From the NCBI GenBank assembly GCA_003240795.1, contig QFNK01000064.1, forward strand, positions 1 to 8,686: 8,686 nucleotides of DNA, read 5' to 3'. Shown piece by piece: positions 1-4,800 of the stretch; position 1 is the stretch's first letter, and each line of letters begins with the position of its first letter. The DNA comes from Micavibrio aeruginosavorus. Its GTDB lineage: Bacteria; Pseudomonadota; Alphaproteobacteria; Micavibrionales; Micavibrionaceae. The notes under the pieces are model-generated. The model saw nothing but the letters and a program-made list of their open reading frames with translations. It was not told where the DNA came from and ran no database searches. A program made the translations under genes and the position numbers.

Positions 1-399
1 GAACTCGCCGCGCGTCTGCATATGCCTTTGGACAAGGTTCGCAAGGTCCTGAAGATCGCGAAGGAGCCTGTTTCTCTCGAAACGCCGATCGGGGATGAGG
101 AAGACTCATCGCTGGGCGATTTCATCGAGGACAAAATGGCGATCCTTCCTGTGGACGCGGCCATTCACTCCAACCTGCGCGAAACGACGACGCGCGTCCT
201 GGCGTCCCTGACGCCGCGTGAAGAGCGCGTCCTTCGCATGCGTTTCGGTATCGGTATGAACACCGACCACACGCTGGAAGAAGTCGGACAACAGTTCAAC
301 GTCACGCGTGAGCGTATCCGTCAGATCGAAGCGAAGGCGCTGCGCAAGCTGAAGCACCCGTCGCGTTCCCGTAAACTCCGCAGCTTCCTGGATACCTAA
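1..399 (+). CDS. rpoD: RNA polymerase primary sigma factor RpoD, C-terminal part (5' end outside window)
   Basis: This is the last 132 residues of the housekeeping sigma70 factor, which directs core RNA polymerase to -35/-10 promoters. The frame is open from the first base of the window, so the ATG at 22 is an internal Met, not a start. The N-terminal half of the visible part is region 3, with the near-invariant run KVRKVLKIAKEPVSLETPIG followed by the acidic GDEEDSSLGDFIEDK stretch. Region 4 follows: LTPREERVLRMRFG (4.1) and the -35-binding helix-turn-helix TLEEVGQQFNVTRERIRQIE (4.2). The conserved tail RKLKHPSRSRKLRSFLD ends the protein. The match to alphaproteobacterial RpoD is close to word for word, so identity is near certain. 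The stop TAA overlaps the start of the next gene (TAATG). I see nothing broken. Confidence 0.98.
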   Translation, partial: ELAARLHMPLDKVRKVLKIAKEPVSLETPIGDEEDSSLGDFIEDKMAILPVDAAIHSNLRETTTRVLASLTPREERVLRMRFGIGMNTDHTLEEVGQQFNVTRERIRQIEAKALRKLKHPSRSRKLRSFLDT

Positions 400-788
400 T
401 GCGCGATATCATTGAAAAAATCGTCGGCGGCGACGACAGCAAATTTGAAGCGTTGATCAAGAAACTGGTCGCGGGTCAAATGCTGGCCTTCGCGCAGGTG
501 GAAGATCCGGAAGGACTAACCATCAACTTCCTCAACTATCTCCTCGAAGAAAACGAAGACATCGAATATGTCCCGCTTTTCTCGGATGCCGAGGAAGTGA
601 ACGCGTTTGTCGAGGATGCCGATATTCCGGATGGCTACACGCTTTATGAATTCGACGGCGACCTCCTGGCCGATGTTTTCGAAGGTGAGCAGTATCTGAT
701 GATCAATCCGGTCAGCGGCGGCATCGTCTTTCAGGCCGCCCATATGAAGATGTTCGCATCCCCCGCGAACGATCAGGACCCCGAATAA
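399..788 (+). CDS. SseB-family N-terminal-domain protein, coupled to rpoD
   Basis: A 129-residue, acidic, soluble protein with no signal peptide or membrane segment. Residues 57-67 (YVPLFSDAEEV) and 99-107 (YLMINPVSG) match the hallmarks of the SseB N-terminal domain, where a 'plFts.eel' segment is followed by 'l.iNP.s'. SseB was named for effects on serine sensitivity in E. coli, and the biochemical role of the domain is not settled, so I assign no function. The ATG shares one base with the rpoD stop (TAATG). I see no good Shine-Dalgarno in the preceding rpoD codons, so translation probably depends on ribosomes finishing rpoD. A strong terminator follows directly. The family call rests on motif memory only; a lineage-specific protein of similar fold is the alternative. 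Confidence 0.75.
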   Translation: MRDIIEKIVGGDDSKFEALIKKLVAGQMLAFAQVEDPEGLTINFLNYLLEENEDIEYVPLFSDAEEVNAFVEDADIPDGYTLYEFDGDLLADVFEGEQYLMINPVSGGIVFQAAHMKMFASPANDQDPE

Positions 789-825
789 AAAAATCCCCGC
801 TTCTGAAAAGCGGGGATTTTTTTTT
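788..825 (+). terminator. Bidirectional intrinsic terminator between the SseB-like gene and the minus-strand exported protein
   Basis: A perfect inverted repeat pairs 788-802 with 808-822 around the 5-nt loop CTGAA. The GC core is ATCCCCGCTT/AAGCGGGGAT. It is flanked by an A-run on the left and a 9-T run on the right, so it has a T-tract when read on either strand. It therefore ends both the rpoD-sseB-like transcript and the opposing gene that stops at 838. Confidence 0.93.
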
Positions 826-837
826 GATCTTTATATC

Positions 838-2016
838 TTAGTCATTCCCTGAATATTTCGACTGCTTCTGCTGCAGGCCGCCAAAGGAAGACGATGTCTT
901 GCCTGCCTCTTTCGGCAGGACAAGCGTCGTTCCCGGAGGAGGCGGTGCGCCCGGGTCATTCGGACCGACCGGTGCGATCGCGCCCGTTGGAGGAACGAAG
1001 GTAGGCGCAGGTTTCAGGTCTGATGGCGGAATCGGCTTCGATCCCGGCGGTGCTTGCGGAACGCCCGGCGCACCGATGGCGGGGATAGCAGGCGCGTTTT
1101 GCGGAATGTTCGGCTCACGCGGCACATACTCAAGCGGCGCAGCCTGAGGGGCTGCGGCACCTGCCGTATTCGGCATAGGAAGCGGCGGACGCGGCGCCAT
1201 GTCGTATGACGGATTGGACGGTGTTGGATACGCAGACGATGCCGCAGGCGCAGGGGCCGCCGGCACAGGTGCGGGAGCCGGAGCTGGCGCCGCTGCCTGC
1301 GGTTGTTGCTGCATGGCCGGATAGACGGGCTGCTGCGCCGGATAGGATGGCGCAGGCGCAGGGGCGGCAGGAACCACATCGGTCGGCGTTGCCTGCGATC
1401 TTTGTCCCGGCACGGCCGCCGCAGGAACATTTGCGGGAGCTTTTGGTGCGGCTTGCGGCTGTGCGTTCATAGGAACGTAGTTGCCGCCTTGGACGGGCGC
1501 TGAAGGCGGGACGTACACGCGGTCGACAATCTGGCCGACATTGTCCTGTCTGACTTCGCCTTGCGGCAGGTTATAGGCGCTGAAACCGCTTTTCTTGTCG
1601 TTCACGCCCGTATAGTCGCCCTTGACCTTGTCCGGCATGGCTTTTTCAGGGACCGGGTATGCACCCGGTTTATAATCTTTCGGCCCGGCATGGTTGGCGT
1701 ACGCATAATCTATCGTGCATCGGTTGTTGATACAGGCGGCGCCGAGGGGCGGGTTCATAGTGCAGGAGGGGTTTGCCGCCATGGGTTTGCCGCAACGGCT
1801 CTGATACAGCGTATCAACGCCCGGAAGGTTCACGCGGCTCACAGGAACATAAGCGCAGTTGTCGCTGCAGCTGTTGGAAACGAGGGCGCAGTCATCATTG
1901 CTGTTGCAACGCTGCATCCCGCTGGAAACGGCGAAATCCTTAGCGTTTGCCAAAGCGGGGCTGAATAAAACCGCCAGGGCCAAGGATAAAGAAAATGTAC
2001 GTATATATTGTTTCAT
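838..2016 (-). CDS. Exported protein with an eight-cysteine domain and a Pro/Ala-rich tail (unrecognised)
   Basis: A 392-residue protein of unknown function. Residues 1-25 are a Sec-type signal peptide: basic MKQYIR, a hydrophobic core, then ANA before K26. Residues 37-100 hold eight cysteines (37, 43, 50, 54, 75, 85, 95, 100) in a CNSNDDCALVSNSC-type spacing, consistent with a disulfide-bonded domain outside the cytoplasm. From about residue 165 to 370 the chain is low-complexity Pro/Ala/Gln with (AP)n runs, suggesting an extended periplasmic, wall-spanning or surface linker. There is no lipobox at the signal cleavage site and no membrane anchor in the tail. I chose the start at 2016 because it gives a proper signal peptide, has AGAGGGAG about 11 nt upstream, and lies just downstream of a good promoter. 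A longer frame opens at 2139 and contains another ATG at 2097. I do not recognise the family. Confidence 0.8.
   Translation of the reverse strand: MKQYIRTFSLSLALAVLFSPALANAKDFAVSSGMQRCNSNDDCALVSNSCSDNCAYVPVSRVNLPGVDTLYQSRCGKPMAANPSCTMNPPLGAACINNRCTIDYAYANHAGPKDYKPGAYPVPEKAMPDKVKGDYTGVNDKKSGFSAYNLPQGEVRQDNVGQIVDRVYVPPSAPVQGGNYVPMNAQPQAAPKAPANVPAAAVPGQRSQATPTDVVPAAPAPAPSYPAQQPVYPAMQQQPQAAAPAPAPAPVPAAPAPAASSAYPTPSNPSYDMAPRPPLPMPNTAGAAAPQAAPLEYVPREPNIPQNAPAIPAIGAPGVPQAPPGSKPIPPSDLKPAPTFVPPTGAIAPVGPNDPGAPPPPGTTLVLPKEAGKTSSSFGGLQQKQSKYSGND
1243..1365 (-). repeat. Two 15-bp in-frame direct repeats in the Pro/Ala-rich coding region
   Basis: CGCAGGCGCAGGGGC occurs at 1243-1257 and again at 1351-1365, exactly 108 bp (36 codons) apart. 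On the coding strand each copy lies within a PAAPAPA motif (residues 216-222 and 252-258), and each is followed by a Ser/Tyr/Pro segment. This suggests internal duplication during growth of the low-complexity tail. Such repeats can also drive length variation between strains. Confidence 0.6.
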
Positions 2017-2048
2017 GCTGAAATAGGCTCCCTCTAATAACGCTATGG

Positions 2049-2078
2049 AATATATAACCAAACCAAAGGAACGGTCAA
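2049..2078 (-). promoter_or_regulatory. Sigma70-type promoter of the cysteine/proline exported protein
   Basis: On the minus strand TTGACC (2078-2073) is followed after 18 bp by TATATT (2054-2049), or after 16 bp by TATATA (2056-2051). The -35 matches the consensus at five of six positions. Transcription would start around 2042, leaving a leader of about 25 nt that carries AGAGGGAG before the ATG at 2016. This placement supports the short start for the gene. Confidence 0.65.
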
Positions 2079-2088
2079 AACTAGTTTT
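2077..2088. promoter_or_regulatory. Perfect 12-bp palindrome touching the -35 (candidate operator)
   Basis: AAAACTAGTTTT is a perfect dyad sharing two bases with the -35 of the minus-strand promoter. A dyad here could be the site of a dimeric regulator, a repressor if it blocks the -35 or an activator if it recruits polymerase. No regulator gene lies nearby, and a chance AT-rich palindrome is possible. Confidence 0.35.
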
Positions 2089-2113
2089 TTGTTCCATAAC
2101 CTTTCTCCTGGGC

Positions 2114-2142
2114 TGGACAGCGCGGCAGCTTTTGGGCATAAA
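2114..2142 (+). promoter_or_regulatory. Promoter of the tRNA gene
   Basis: TGGACA (2114-2119), a 17-bp spacer and CATAAA (2137-2142) fit a sigma70 promoter. Transcription would begin around 2149, only a few bases before the tRNA 5' end at 2155. The bases after the -10 (cgggcttcgg) are G/C-rich, which in stable-RNA promoters goes with stringent control. The control is an inference from general knowledge. Confidence 0.55.
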
Positions 2143-2154
2143 CGGGCTTCGGTG

Positions 2155-2231
2155 GGGCCTTTAGCTCAGTTGGTTAGAGCTATCCGCTCATAACGGATCG
2201 GTCGCTGGTTCGAGTCCAGCAAGGCCCACCA
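2155..2231 (+). tRNA. tRNA-Ile2 (anticodon CAT, lysidine type); elongator tRNA-Met is the alternative
   Basis: The cloverleaf closes fully in 77 nt. The acceptor is GGGCCTT/AAGGCCC (2155-2161 with 2221-2227). The D-arm is GCTC/GAGC with a TTGGTTA loop. The anticodon stem is ATCCG/CGGAT around CTCATAA (anticodon 2189-2191), and the T-arm is GCTGG/CCAGC around TTCGAGT. The discriminator is A and the CCA is encoded. G1-C72 pairing excludes initiator tRNA, which has an unpaired 1-72. The pairs C4-G69 and C5-G68 are those that TilS uses in E. coli to choose tRNA-Ile2 for lysidine modification, and the GGTCGCTGG variable/T region also resembles Ile2. It would then read AUA codons. It has its own promoter and no separate downstream hairpin; a short T run follows at 2234-2238. 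Confidence 0.93.
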
Positions 2232-2314
2232 TCCTTTTTCTCCACATGGCGATTTTCCGATCTGGAACTTTTACAAGTGGCTTACGTTTGAATTCCTGTC
2301 TGTATTTAACCAAC

Positions 2315-2320
2315 AAGGGA
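2315..2320 (+). promoter_or_regulatory. Shine-Dalgarno of the EF-hand gene
   Basis: AAGGGA lies 8 nt before the ATG at 2329 and fixes the start of the exported EF-hand protein. I found no convincing -35/-10 pair in 2232-2314. A weak TATTTA at 2303-2308 has no good -35, so the gene may be read from the tRNA promoter or from a non-sigma70 promoter. Confidence 0.55.
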
Positions 2321-2328
2321 ATTTTCAA

Positions 2329-2925
2329 ATGAAGACAAATTTTAAAGCATTTCTTGGTGTTGCAGCGCTGGCTCTGGCAGTCGGAGCCCCAGCAATGGCC
2401 GAAACAGTTAAGTCGGTAACGACGAAATCCAGTGCAGTGGCTCCGGACGGCAGCGTGGCTTATGAAAGCCAGACGACGATTACGCGCGCCCCAGTGAAGC
2501 CGGGCGCGGTTACATTCTATTACTATGATCCTAAACTGGGCGCGATTGTTGCCGGTCAGGACCTGACGGACGGTATCATCGACCTTTGGGATACGAACAA
2601 AAACAAAGTGATCGATAACCATGAATTCTACACGAACGCAATGGTGGTGTACGAGCCGATCGAGTACAGTAAGCGTACTTATCAGGACATCGACGGTCAG
2701 CTGAAACTGACGCAGGAAGAATACACGCTTCGCCTGCAACAGCTGCCTGAATACCGCAACCTGAACAAGGACGGCAAAGAAGGTCTGACGCTGTATGAAT
2801 TTACGGGCGTAGGCTTCCAGGATGCTGACCACAACAATGACAACCAGGTCAGCTATGACGAGCTGAAGCAGGCTTTCTACGCGAAAGAAGGCATCATTCG
2901 TAAGCCCCTGAAACAGAACGACTAA
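2329..2925 (+). CDS. Exported four-EF-hand calcium-binding protein
   Basis: A 198-residue protein starting with a Sec signal peptide: MKTNFK, a hydrophobic core 8-20, and cleavage after AMA at residue 24. Two EF-hand pairs follow. Loop 1 at 88-99 (DTNKNKVIDNHE) and loop 4 at 167-178 (DHNNDNQVSYDE) have acidic or amide ligands at positions 1, 3 and 5, a hydrophobic residue at 8, and Glu at 12; they are canonical calcium loops. Loop 2 at 120-131 (DIDGQLKLTQEE) lacks the glycine at position 6. Loop 3 at 146-157 (NKDGKEGLTLYE) starts with Asn and has Lys at position 5, so both middle hands look weakened. The YYYDP segment before the first hand has no assigned role. The protein probably acts in the periplasm or outside, as a calcium sensor, buffer or calcium-stabilised binding protein; the partner is unknown. 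A 57-codon gene follows 20 nt later in a likely operon. Confidence 0.88.
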   Translation: MKTNFKAFLGVAALALAVGAPAMAETVKSVTTKSSAVAPDGSVAYESQTTITRAPVKPGAVTFYYYDPKLGAIVAGQDLTDGIIDLWDTNKNKVIDNHEFYTNAMVVYEPIEYSKRTYQDIDGQLKLTQEEYTLRLQQLPEYRNLNKDGKEGLTLYEFTGVGFQDADHNNDNQVSYDELKQAFYAKEGIIRKPLKQND

Positions 2926-2932
2926 CGTCGTC

Positions 2933-2940
2933 AAAGGAGG
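2933..2940 (+). promoter_or_regulatory. Consensus Shine-Dalgarno of the 57-codon gene
   Basis: AAAGGAGG ends 5 nt before the ATG at 2946, the best ribosome-binding site in the window. It is the main reason to call the short frame downstream a real gene. Confidence 0.8.
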
Positions 2941-2945
2941 AAGCT

Positions 2946-3119
2946 ATGTTCGGCTTTATCAAGAAAATGTTCTGCTCCTGCGAATCCAAGACTTTGGAGC
3001 AAAGGCAGGAAGCGGCACATCGCCAGGATAAGGAAGTCCGAGAGGCCTTGTCTGAAAAACAGATCGACAAGGGCGTAAAGGACACCATGGTTGCTTCCGA
3101 TCCTGTGGCTAAATATTAA
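2946..3119 (+). CDS. Small hypothetical protein of 57 residues, operon partner of the EF-hand gene
   Basis: The frame runs from ATG at 2946 to TAA at 3117-3119. It starts with MFGFIKKMFCSCESK: a short aromatic/basic amphipathic segment and a Cys-Ser-Cys at residues 10-12. A highly charged, probably helical stretch follows (residues 16-47, rich in Glu, Lys, Gln and Arg), and the protein ends in SDPVAKY. There is no classical signal peptide, because the hydrophobic part is too short. The N-terminus could lie on the membrane surface, and the CSC could bind metal or form disulfides; both are inference. The strong Shine-Dalgarno, the 20-nt gap from the EF-hand gene and a terminator 22 nt after the stop all support a real gene. 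I do not recognise the family. Its length makes it easy for gene finders to miss. Confidence 0.75.
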   Translation: MFGFIKKMFCSCESKTLEQRQEAAHRQDKEVREALSEKQIDKGVKDTMVASDPVAKY

Positions 3120-3141
3120 TTCCTTTCCTAGGGAATGATTA

Positions 3142-3175
3142 AAAACCGGCTCCATAAAGGGGCCGGTTTTCCTTT
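3142..3175 (+). terminator. Intrinsic terminator of the EF-hand/small-protein operon
   Basis: AAAACCGGCTCC (3142-3153) pairs with GGGGCCGGTTTT (3159-3170) around the loop ATAAA, giving 12 pairs with one G-T. The T-rich tail TTTTCCTTT follows. The end of the tail overlaps the -35 of the rpsD promoter. Confidence 0.85.
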
Positions 3176-3201
3176 GACTTGAGGCAAAAAATCGTTATAA
3201 A
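3174..3201 (+). promoter_or_regulatory. Promoter of rpsD
   Basis: TTGACT (3174-3179), a 16-bp spacer and TATAAA (3196-3201) match the sigma70 consensus at five of six bases in each box. A start near 3208 would give rpsD its own transcript with an untranslated leader of about 110 nt. Confidence 0.75.
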
Positions 3202-3220
3202 CCACCGTATTCCTGAGAAA

Positions 3221-3272
3221 GAGGGGCCGAAAGGCCGCTCTGTTGTATCCGACAAAGTCCGGATCAGCCCCC
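3221..3272 (+). promoter_or_regulatory. Structured 5' leader of rpsD (candidate S4 autoregulatory region)
   Basis: Two hairpins can form. The first, 3221-3240, pairs GAG and GGCC with GGCC and CTC across one G-G mismatch, with a GAAA tetraloop. The second pairs ATCCGAC (3247-3253) with GTCCGGAT (3257-3264), with one bulged C and an AAA loop. An alternative long-range pairing of GGGGC (3223-3227) with GCCCC (3267-3271) would compete with the first hairpin, so a two-state switch is possible. S4 is known to repress its own synthesis by binding leader RNA in E. coli and Bacillus, with different structures. I cannot match this leader to either, so regulation here is inferred. Confidence 0.45.
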
Positions 3273-3321
3273 AAAAAGGTAATCGGGACAATAACTTAAA
3301 TAGAACCAGAAGGAATCTGAC

Positions 3322-3936
3322 ATGAGCGATAAACGCCCAAGTGCAAAACATAAAATCGACCGCCGCCTGAACTGCAACCTATGGGGCCGCGCAAAATCTC
3401 CTTTCAACACCCGCCAATCCGGCCCTGGTATGCACGGCGCACGCCGTCCAAAGCCGACCGACTACGGCGTTCAGTTGATGGCAAAGCAGAAGCTGAAAGG
3501 CTACTACGCCAACATCGGCGAAAAGAAATTCCACCGTTACTATGAAGAAGCCGTTCGCCTGAAAGGCGACACGGGTGAAAACCTGATCGGCCTGCTGGAG
3601 CGCCGCCTGGATGCAGTTTGCTACCGCGCGAAATTCGTTCCGACCGTATTCGCAGCCCGTCAGCTGGTTTCCCACGGCCACGTCACGGTAAACGGCAAGC
3701 GCGTAACGATCGGTTCTTTCCAGGTGAAAGAAGGCGACGTTATCGAACTGAAAGACAAATCCAAGCAAATGGCGCTGGTTATCTCCGCTCAGGAATCCGC
3801 AGAGCGCGATGTGCCGGAATACATCGAAACAGACGGCAAGGGCAAGGCAACGTTCCTGCGTACGCCGAAACTGGAAGATGTGCCGTACCCAGTTCAGATG
3901 GAACCGCACCTCGTGGTCGAATTCTACTCCCGTTAA
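3322..3936 (+). CDS. rpsD: 30S ribosomal protein S4
   Basis: A 204-residue primary-assembly protein of the 30S subunit. It binds the 16S rRNA 5' domain and contributes to decoding accuracy. The N-terminal domain (about 3-92) contains IDRRLNCNLWGRAKSP and the SGPGMHGARR stretch. The S4 RNA-binding domain (about 94-155) contains RRLDAVCYRAKFVPTVFAARQ and VNGKRVTIGSF. The end, VPYPVQMEPHLVVEFYSR, is the standard alphaproteobacterial tail. The N-terminal zinc-cysteine cluster found in some S4 proteins is absent; only Cys18 and Cys100 occur. AGAAGGA lies 7 nt before the ATG. The gene stands alone, outside an alpha operon with rpsM, rpsK and rpoA, and has its own promoter, leader and terminator. 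Length and sequence are normal for the family. Confidence 0.98.
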   Translation: MSDKRPSAKHKIDRRLNCNLWGRAKSPFNTRQSGPGMHGARRPKPTDYGVQLMAKQKLKGYYANIGEKKFHRYYEEAVRLKGDTGENLIGLLERRLDAVCYRAKFVPTVFAARQLVSHGHVTVNGKRVTIGSFQVKEGDVIELKDKSKQMALVISAQESAERDVPEYIETDGKGKATFLRTPKLEDVPYPVQMEPHLVVEFYSR

Positions 3937-3956
3937 TTGGTACGGGACGACAATTC

Positions 3957-3986
3957 AAAAAGCCGCTCTTCGGAGCGGCTTTTTTT
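3957..3986 (+). terminator. Bidirectional terminator shared by rpsD and trmJ
   Basis: AAAAAGCCGCTC (3957-3968) pairs perfectly with GAGCGGCTTTTT (3973-3984) around TTCG, the very stable C(UUCG)G tetraloop. A-runs on the left and T-runs on the right mean that it also serves the minus-strand transcript ending with trmJ at 4053. Confidence 0.93.
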
Positions 3987-3994
3987 ATTCCATT

Positions 3995-4050
3995 GTCATC
4001 CTGAACAAAGTGAAGGATCTCAGGAAATTTTTCGTTAAGCTTAGAATGAC
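3995..4050. repeat. 56-bp intergenic element with imperfect terminal inverted repeats (REP/MITE-like)
   Basis: The ends GTCATCCT (3995-4002) and AGAATGAC (4043-4050) are inverted copies with one mismatch. Inside, CCTGA (4000-4004) can pair with TCAGG (4020-4024), or ATCCT with AGGAT (3998-4002 with 4014-4018). The left half, which continues CTGAACAAAGTGAAGGATCT, looks like a family of short palindromic repeats that I remember from intergenic regions of many bacteria. Only one copy is present here, so repeat status is inferred from resemblance. It fills the gap between the shared terminator and the trmJ stop. Confidence 0.5.
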
Positions 4051-4052
4051 GG

Positions 4053-4796
4053 CTATTGCTTGTTCTTTTTGCCGCTGAGGGCGGAGATCAGACCGTGGAA
4101 CGTGTTGATCTCCTGCGATGTCATTTCGGCGCGGGCGAACATGTTCTTCAGATTGCGCATGACGGTGGGCTGCATCTCCTGCGTACGGAAGAAATGCCCT
4201 TCGCGCAACTCCTGTTCCAGACGCTTATAAAGATTGTCGAGTTCGCTGTGCGTTGCCGGAAGTTCGGCTTCCTTGCTCAGCTCCGTCGTCGCCGTGCGCG
4301 GCAGACCCTTGACCGCGCTGTGCTGGAACCACTCATACGCGCAGAGCAAAACACCCTGGCCGAGATTGAGGGAGGAGAAATCCGGATTGACCGGAATTGT
4401 GATGATGGCGTGCGACAGGGCAACGTCTTCGTTGGAAAGTCCCGCACGTTCCGCGCCGAACAAATACGCGCATCGCTGGCCTTGGTCTTCACGCGCGCGG
4501 CAATCAACCGCGGCTTCTTTCGCGGTAAAGACAGGTTTTATCATGTCCCGGATACGCGCCGTTGTCGCATAGGTATAGTGGCAGTCGGCCAGCGCCTCGG
4601 CCGTCGTATCATAAACCTTCACGGGCGGCATTTTATCGAACGCGCCGGACGACATGATGTTCGCCTTTTCATTCGGCCATCCGTCACGAGGATTCACGAT
4701 GCGAAGCTCGTCGATGCCGCAATTCAGCATCGCCCGCGCCGCCGCGCCGATATTTTCCCCCATCTGCGGTTCGACGAGGACGATAACGGGTTTCAT
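4053..4796 (-). CDS. trmJ: tRNA 2'-O-methyltransferase of the TrmJ group (SPOUT superfamily)
   Basis: A 247-residue SpoU/TrmH-type enzyme using S-adenosylmethionine. TrmJ methylates the 2'-OH of nucleotide 32 in the tRNA anticodon loop. The three SPOUT motifs are clear: motif 1 NIGAAARAM (15-23, Asn15 and Arg21), motif 2 YLFGAERAGLSNED (111-124), and motif 3 IPVNPDFSSLNLGQGVLL (134-151), which forms the trefoil knot that holds the cofactor. A C-terminal helical part (about 175-240) is the TrmJ-type extension that separates it from short TrmL enzymes. The frame stays open upstream to 4880, but that region is the end of gltX. The Met at 4796 directly begins the first strand KPVIVLVEP, so I chose it. 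It lies 4 nt after the gltX stop with no strong Shine-Dalgarno, suggesting coupling. Exact substrate nucleotide is inferred from the family. Confidence 0.88.
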   Translation of the reverse strand: MKPVIVLVEPQMGENIGAAARAMLNCGIDELRIVNPRDGWPNEKANIMSSGAFDKMPPVKVYDTTAEALADCHYTYATTARIRDMIKPVFTAKEAAVDCRAREDQGQRCAYLFGAERAGLSNEDVALSHAIITIPVNPDFSSLNLGQGVLLCAYEWFQHSAVKGLPRTATTELSKEAELPATHSELDNLYKRLEQELREGHFFRTQEMQPTVMRNLKNMFARAEMTSQEINTFHGLISALSGKKNKQ

Positions 4797-4800
4797 CGGA

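Noticed and set aside
1243..1365. Repeat spacing considered as a CRISPR or tandem array
   Set aside because: Only two copies of 15 bp in frame inside a coding region; they reflect protein low complexity.
1014..1430. Arg-rich minus-strand frame and several plus-strand frames inside the Pro/Ala-rich gene
   Set aside because: Low-complexity GC-rich codons leave all frames open. The Arg/Pro composition is the out-of-frame reading of Ala/Pro codons, and only the 838-2016 frame has a signal peptide, ribosome site and promoter.
1561..1968. A 135-codon plus-strand frame opposite the cysteine domain
   Set aside because: No ribosome site or recognisable domain, and it is fully opposite the signal-peptide-bearing gene.
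2188..2934. A 248-codon open frame on the minus strand opposite the EF-hand gene
   Set aside because: It is the antisense shadow of a well-supported exported protein, and its last residues (GLAGLEPATDPL) are simply the reverse complement of the tRNA translated, a known false-ORF signature.
3379..3909. A 176-codon minus-strand frame opposite rpsD
   Set aside because: Antisense to a universally conserved ribosomal protein, with no family resemblance.
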